From assembly GCA_019245275.1 (NCBI GenBank), contig JAFARW010000182.1, positions 1 through 15,291 of the forward strand: a stretch of DNA of 15,291 nucleotides, read 5' to 3'. Origin of the DNA: Vulcanimicrobiota bacterium (GTDB lineage: Bacteria; Vulcanimicrobiota; Vulcanimicrobiia; Vulcanimicrobiales; Vulcanimicrobiaceae). Of this stretch, positions 13,274-15,291 are shown piece after piece. Within the stretch, counting starts at the first letter, position 1. Each line of letters opens with the position of its first letter. The translations under genes were made by a program, and so were the position numbers. Below the pieces are notes generated by a model. The model was not told where the DNA came from and searched no databases. It worked only from the letters and a program-made list of their open reading frames with translations.

Positions 13274-14558
13274 ATGGATCGCGGCGGCGCTTTCTAATCC
13301 AGGCCGCGAGCTTCGCCTCCTCACCTTGTTCGCCGGGTTCATAGTAGGCACGCCCCGAGAGATTGTCCGGCAGGTAGGTCTGCAGTCTTTGCGCGGGCGG
13401 CAGATCGGCCGCATGTTCCATCGTCGCATAGTCCGTGTGCGCATATTTGTAATCGCGGCCGTAGCCAAGCCCGCGCATCAAGCCCGTCGGCGCGTTGCGC
13501 AGATGCAGCGGAACAGGTTCGTTGCGTGTTGACTGCACATCGGTCATTGCAGCCGAATACGCGCGTCCAACACTGTTCGACTTAGGAGCCGTCGCTAGGT
13601 ATAGCGCGCAATGAGCCAGCGCGAAGAAGCCTTCCGGCATCCCGACGAAATGCACGGCCTGCTGCGCGGCGATGGCAACTTGCAACGCACGCGAGTCAGC
13701 CAGCCCTACATCTTCAGAAGCTAAGATCACCATCCGCCGCACGATGAACAGCGGATCTTCACCGGAGTCAATCATCCGCGCCAGCCAATAGAGCGCCGCA
13801 TCGGGATCGCTTCCACGTAAACTCTTGATGAAGGCGCTGATGACATCGTAGTGCTGGTCTCCACCCTTGTCATAATTGATCGCGCGGCGTTGCAGCGCAT
13901 CCGCAATCAAGGGCGCGGTAATGACCCGCGTGCCGGCTTCATTCGGCGTCGCGGTAGTTGCCGCAAACTCGAGAGTTGCGAGCGCAACGCGAGCGTCTCC
14001 ATTGCTCAGGTTGATCAACGCGTCGCGCGCCTGCGGCTCCAGCTCGACGTTCATCGTACCAAGTCCACGATCCCGATTCTCAATCGCACGGTCGATGATC
14101 GTGCTGACATTCGCATCGCTGAGCGCATGAAGCACGAAGACCCGCGAACGTGAAAGCAGCGCCGAGATCACCTCAAACGATGGGTTTTCGGTTGTCGCGC
14201 CGATCAACGTTACGGTGCCGTTCTCAACGAACGGCAGCACCGCGTCTTGCTGCGCTTTGTTGAACCGATGAATCTCGTCGATGAAGAGTACAGTGCGCTT
14301 GCCGACCGCGCGGCGCTGTCCGGCCGCCGCAATCGCGCGCCGCAGATCGGCGACACCCGCGCTGACGGCCGAAAGCGACGTAAATGTTGCACCCGTCATC
14401 CGCGCGATGATCTCCGCAAGCGTCGTTTTGCCGCTGCCCGGCGGACCCCAAAAGATCAGCGATGGGACGGCATCCCGTTCGATTGCAACGCGCAGGGCGC
14501 GCCCCGGTCCGACGATGTCCTCTTGACCGACGAACTCATCGAGCGTTTGCGGTCGCAT
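13272..14558 (-). CDS. rarA: Replication-associated recombination protein RarA (MgsA), AAA+ ATPase
   Basis: RarA is a clamp-loader-like ATPase of the RarA/MgsA/WRNIP1 family that acts at stalled replication forks. The ATG-initiated protein is 428 aa with Walker A GPPGSGKT (38-45), Walker B LFIDEIHRF (91-99), sensor 1 ATTENPSFE (121-129) and the arginine-finger region SALLSRSRV (132-140). A tetramerisation and C-terminal domain follows with DPDAALYWLARMIDSGEDP, ASEDVGLAD and YKYAHTDY. Family members usually have PLAxRMRP before the point where this ATG starts. The same frame upstream here does encode APLAAR, but with no ATG, GTG or TTG; only CTG codons (14582, 14615) are available. GGGGAG lies 9 nt before CTG 14582, so initiation there (436 aa) is plausible. 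The stop overlaps the T-run of the plus-strand terminator. Confidence 0.95.
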   Translation of the reverse strand: MRPQTLDEFVGQEDIVGPGRALRVAIERDAVPSLIFWGPPGSGKTTLAEIIARMTGATFTSLSAVSAGVADLRRAIAAAGQRRAVGKRTVLFIDEIHRFNKAQQDAVLPFVENGTVTLIGATTENPSFEVISALLSRSRVFVLHALSDANVSTIIDRAIENRDRGLGTMNVELEPQARDALINLSNGDARVALATLEFAATTATPNEAGTRVITAPLIADALQRRAINYDKGGDQHYDVISAFIKSLRGSDPDAALYWLARMIDSGEDPLFIVRRMVILASEDVGLADSRALQVAIAAQQAVHFVGMPEGFFALAHCALYLATAPKSNSVGRAYSAAMTDVQSTRNEPVPLHLRNAPTGLMRGLGYGRDYKYAHTDYATMEHAADLPPAQRLQTYLPDNLSGRAYYEPGEQGEEAKLAAWIRKRRRDP

Positions 14559-14611
14559 GCGCGCAGCGAGGGGCGCCTGCAGCGCAACGCTCTCCCCGAA
14601 GAGCGTCGGAT

Positions 14612-15291
14612 TCAGAAGGGGAGGATTTTCTTTTTCTTGCGTGGCGTCGGCGCCGGAGCCGGACCGCCCGGCTCTGCTCCCGGGAATTGCATCACGATAT
14701 GACCGCGCGCGTGTAGCGCTCCGCTCTGCGTGTTGTAGAGAATGTGGTCCGCATCCATCGAGTGTTCGCCGTCGACGACATGGACCGAACCGGTTAAATC
14801 GAGGTCGTGCGTCGCATCGTTCAACACGCCGTGATCCGCATTGCCGCTTTGCACGCCCTCCGCAAAATGCAGCGACTCGAGGGTTAAGATCTTTGTGTTG
14901 TCGTCGAGTGTGCCCTGACGCGCATCGATCACCCGATTCCCTTGCACGTAGTGAACGTTTCCAATCGCCGTGTACACCTTGTTCTGGCTATCGATCTGAA
15001 GTTGATCGCTGCTCAGCGTTGCCGGACCAGCCGATGCGGTGCCCGACGGACTAAAGTCCGCTAGCCCCGCGCCACCCTGCTCGTCGTGAACGACAACGTG
15101 GCCGTACAATGTAGCGCGCTTTCGAGAGAAGTTACCCTTCGCTCGGTCCGCATCGATCGATCGATTGGGACACGTGACCGAAATGTGTGCCGGAACTGTA
15201 AAGTCGCCGGCGCGGAAGTTATTCGTATCGAGTGCCGCCGTGCTGACTCTACAAAGCCCCATGTTGAAGAACACATTCTGTTGCGACGGCT
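14612..15291 (-). CDS. LptA/OstA-like lipopolysaccharide-transport protein (5' end cut by window)
   Basis: The protein has OstA/LptA-type repeats that build the periplasmic beta-jellyroll bridge carrying LPS to the outer membrane. The frame is open to the right edge; a GTG at 15274 could start it but leaves no signal peptide, so the true start is probably outside. Counting from that GTG, repeats are visible at about 41-66 (SIDADRAKGNFSRKRATLYG), 87-135 (LSSDQLQIDSQNKVYTAIGN, RVIDARQGTLDDNTKILTLE) and 148-195 (DHGVLNDATHDLDLTGSVHV, SMDADHILYNTQSGALHARG). A proline-rich tail ends in a basic RKKKKILPF, unusual for LptA. It lies directly upstream of rarA. It could instead be part of a larger LptC-LptA fusion or another OstA-domain protein. 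Confidence 0.75.
   Translation of the reverse strand, partial: PSQQNVFFNMGLCRVSTAALDTNNFRAGDFTVPAHISVTCPNRSIDADRAKGNFSRKRATLYGHVVVHDEQGGAGLADFSPSGTASAGPATLSSDQLQIDSQNKVYTAIGNVHYVQGNRVIDARQGTLDDNTKILTLESLHFAEGVQSGNADHGVLNDATHDLDLTGSVHVVDGEHSMDADHILYNTQSGALHARGHIVMQFPGAEPGGPAPAPTPRKKKKILPF

Noticed and set aside
13160..13468. 102-codon minus-strand frame across the rarA 3' end
   Set aside because: Its upstream part is an out-of-frame shadow of rarA; only the last 15 codons have a plausible ribosome-binding site.
1..15291. CRISPR arrays, insertion sequences, tRNA or rRNA genes
   Set aside because: No spaced direct repeats, transposase motifs, cloverleaf signals or rRNA signatures were seen on either strand.

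Overview
The window is GC-rich bacterial DNA, densely coded, and mostly on the minus strand. One mixture of genes points to the kind of organism. It has a Gram-positive-style RsbV/RsbW/sigma-B module with YtxH, DUF948 and lmo0937-type small membrane proteins. It also has an LptA/OstA-like lipopolysaccharide-transport protein, which implies an outer membrane. That combination suits a diderm lineage near the Terrabacteria, such as Candidatus Eremiobacterota (WPS-2) or Armatimonadota. This taxonomic guess is inference; no rRNA is present.

Region 1 (1-1630). The left edge cuts a minus-strand LigD-type ATP-dependent DNA ligase, with a 3'-phosphoesterase domain followed by a ligase domain. Upstream of it is a perfect 12-bp hairpin, then two small membrane-protein genes: a 50-aa lmo0937-type protein and an 84-aa protein with one membrane helix and a Gly/Ser-repeat tail. 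These two genes are preceded by a near-consensus sigma-B-type promoter (GTTTGC, 14 nt, GGGTAT). The same window encodes a sigma-B-type factor, so a regulatory link is plausible.

Region 2 (1631-3421, plus strand). A single DUF255/YyaL-type thioredoxin-fold protein. Its 3' end overlaps tail-to-tail, by 63 bp, the last gene of the next operon.

Region 3 (11713 down to 3359, minus strand). An unbroken run of nine genes with gaps of 20 nt or less or short overlaps: DUF948 protein, YtxH protein, RsbV, RsbW, sigma factor, AlaS, a secreted protein of unknown function, a DUF2723 GT-C-type membrane protein, and a second multi-pass GT-C-like membrane protein. The regulatory module at the head is the partner-switching circuit: RsbW sequesters sigma and RsbV titrates RsbW. 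Here RsbW has lost the usual Asn of the N box and the Asp-x-Gly-x-Gly box. A housekeeping-type promoter lies upstream, and its -35 sits inside one arm of an 18-bp perfect inverted repeat (11782-11799 and 11927-11944).

Region 4 (11945-15291, minus strand). A group I (IscS/NifS-like) cysteine desulfurase, RarA/MgsA AAA+ ATPase and an LptA-like protein cut by the right edge. Between rarA and the desulfurase lies about 130 bp of highly structured DNA. It has a textbook intrinsic terminator pointing along the plus strand, although no plus-strand protein gene is near. It therefore looks like an undescribed small RNA. The same DNA read on the minus strand gives a well-placed 15-codon leader ORF wrapped in a long stem, and a 15-bp palindrome next to the desulfurase start.

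No rRNA, tRNA, CRISPR array, insertion sequence or phage gene was seen.
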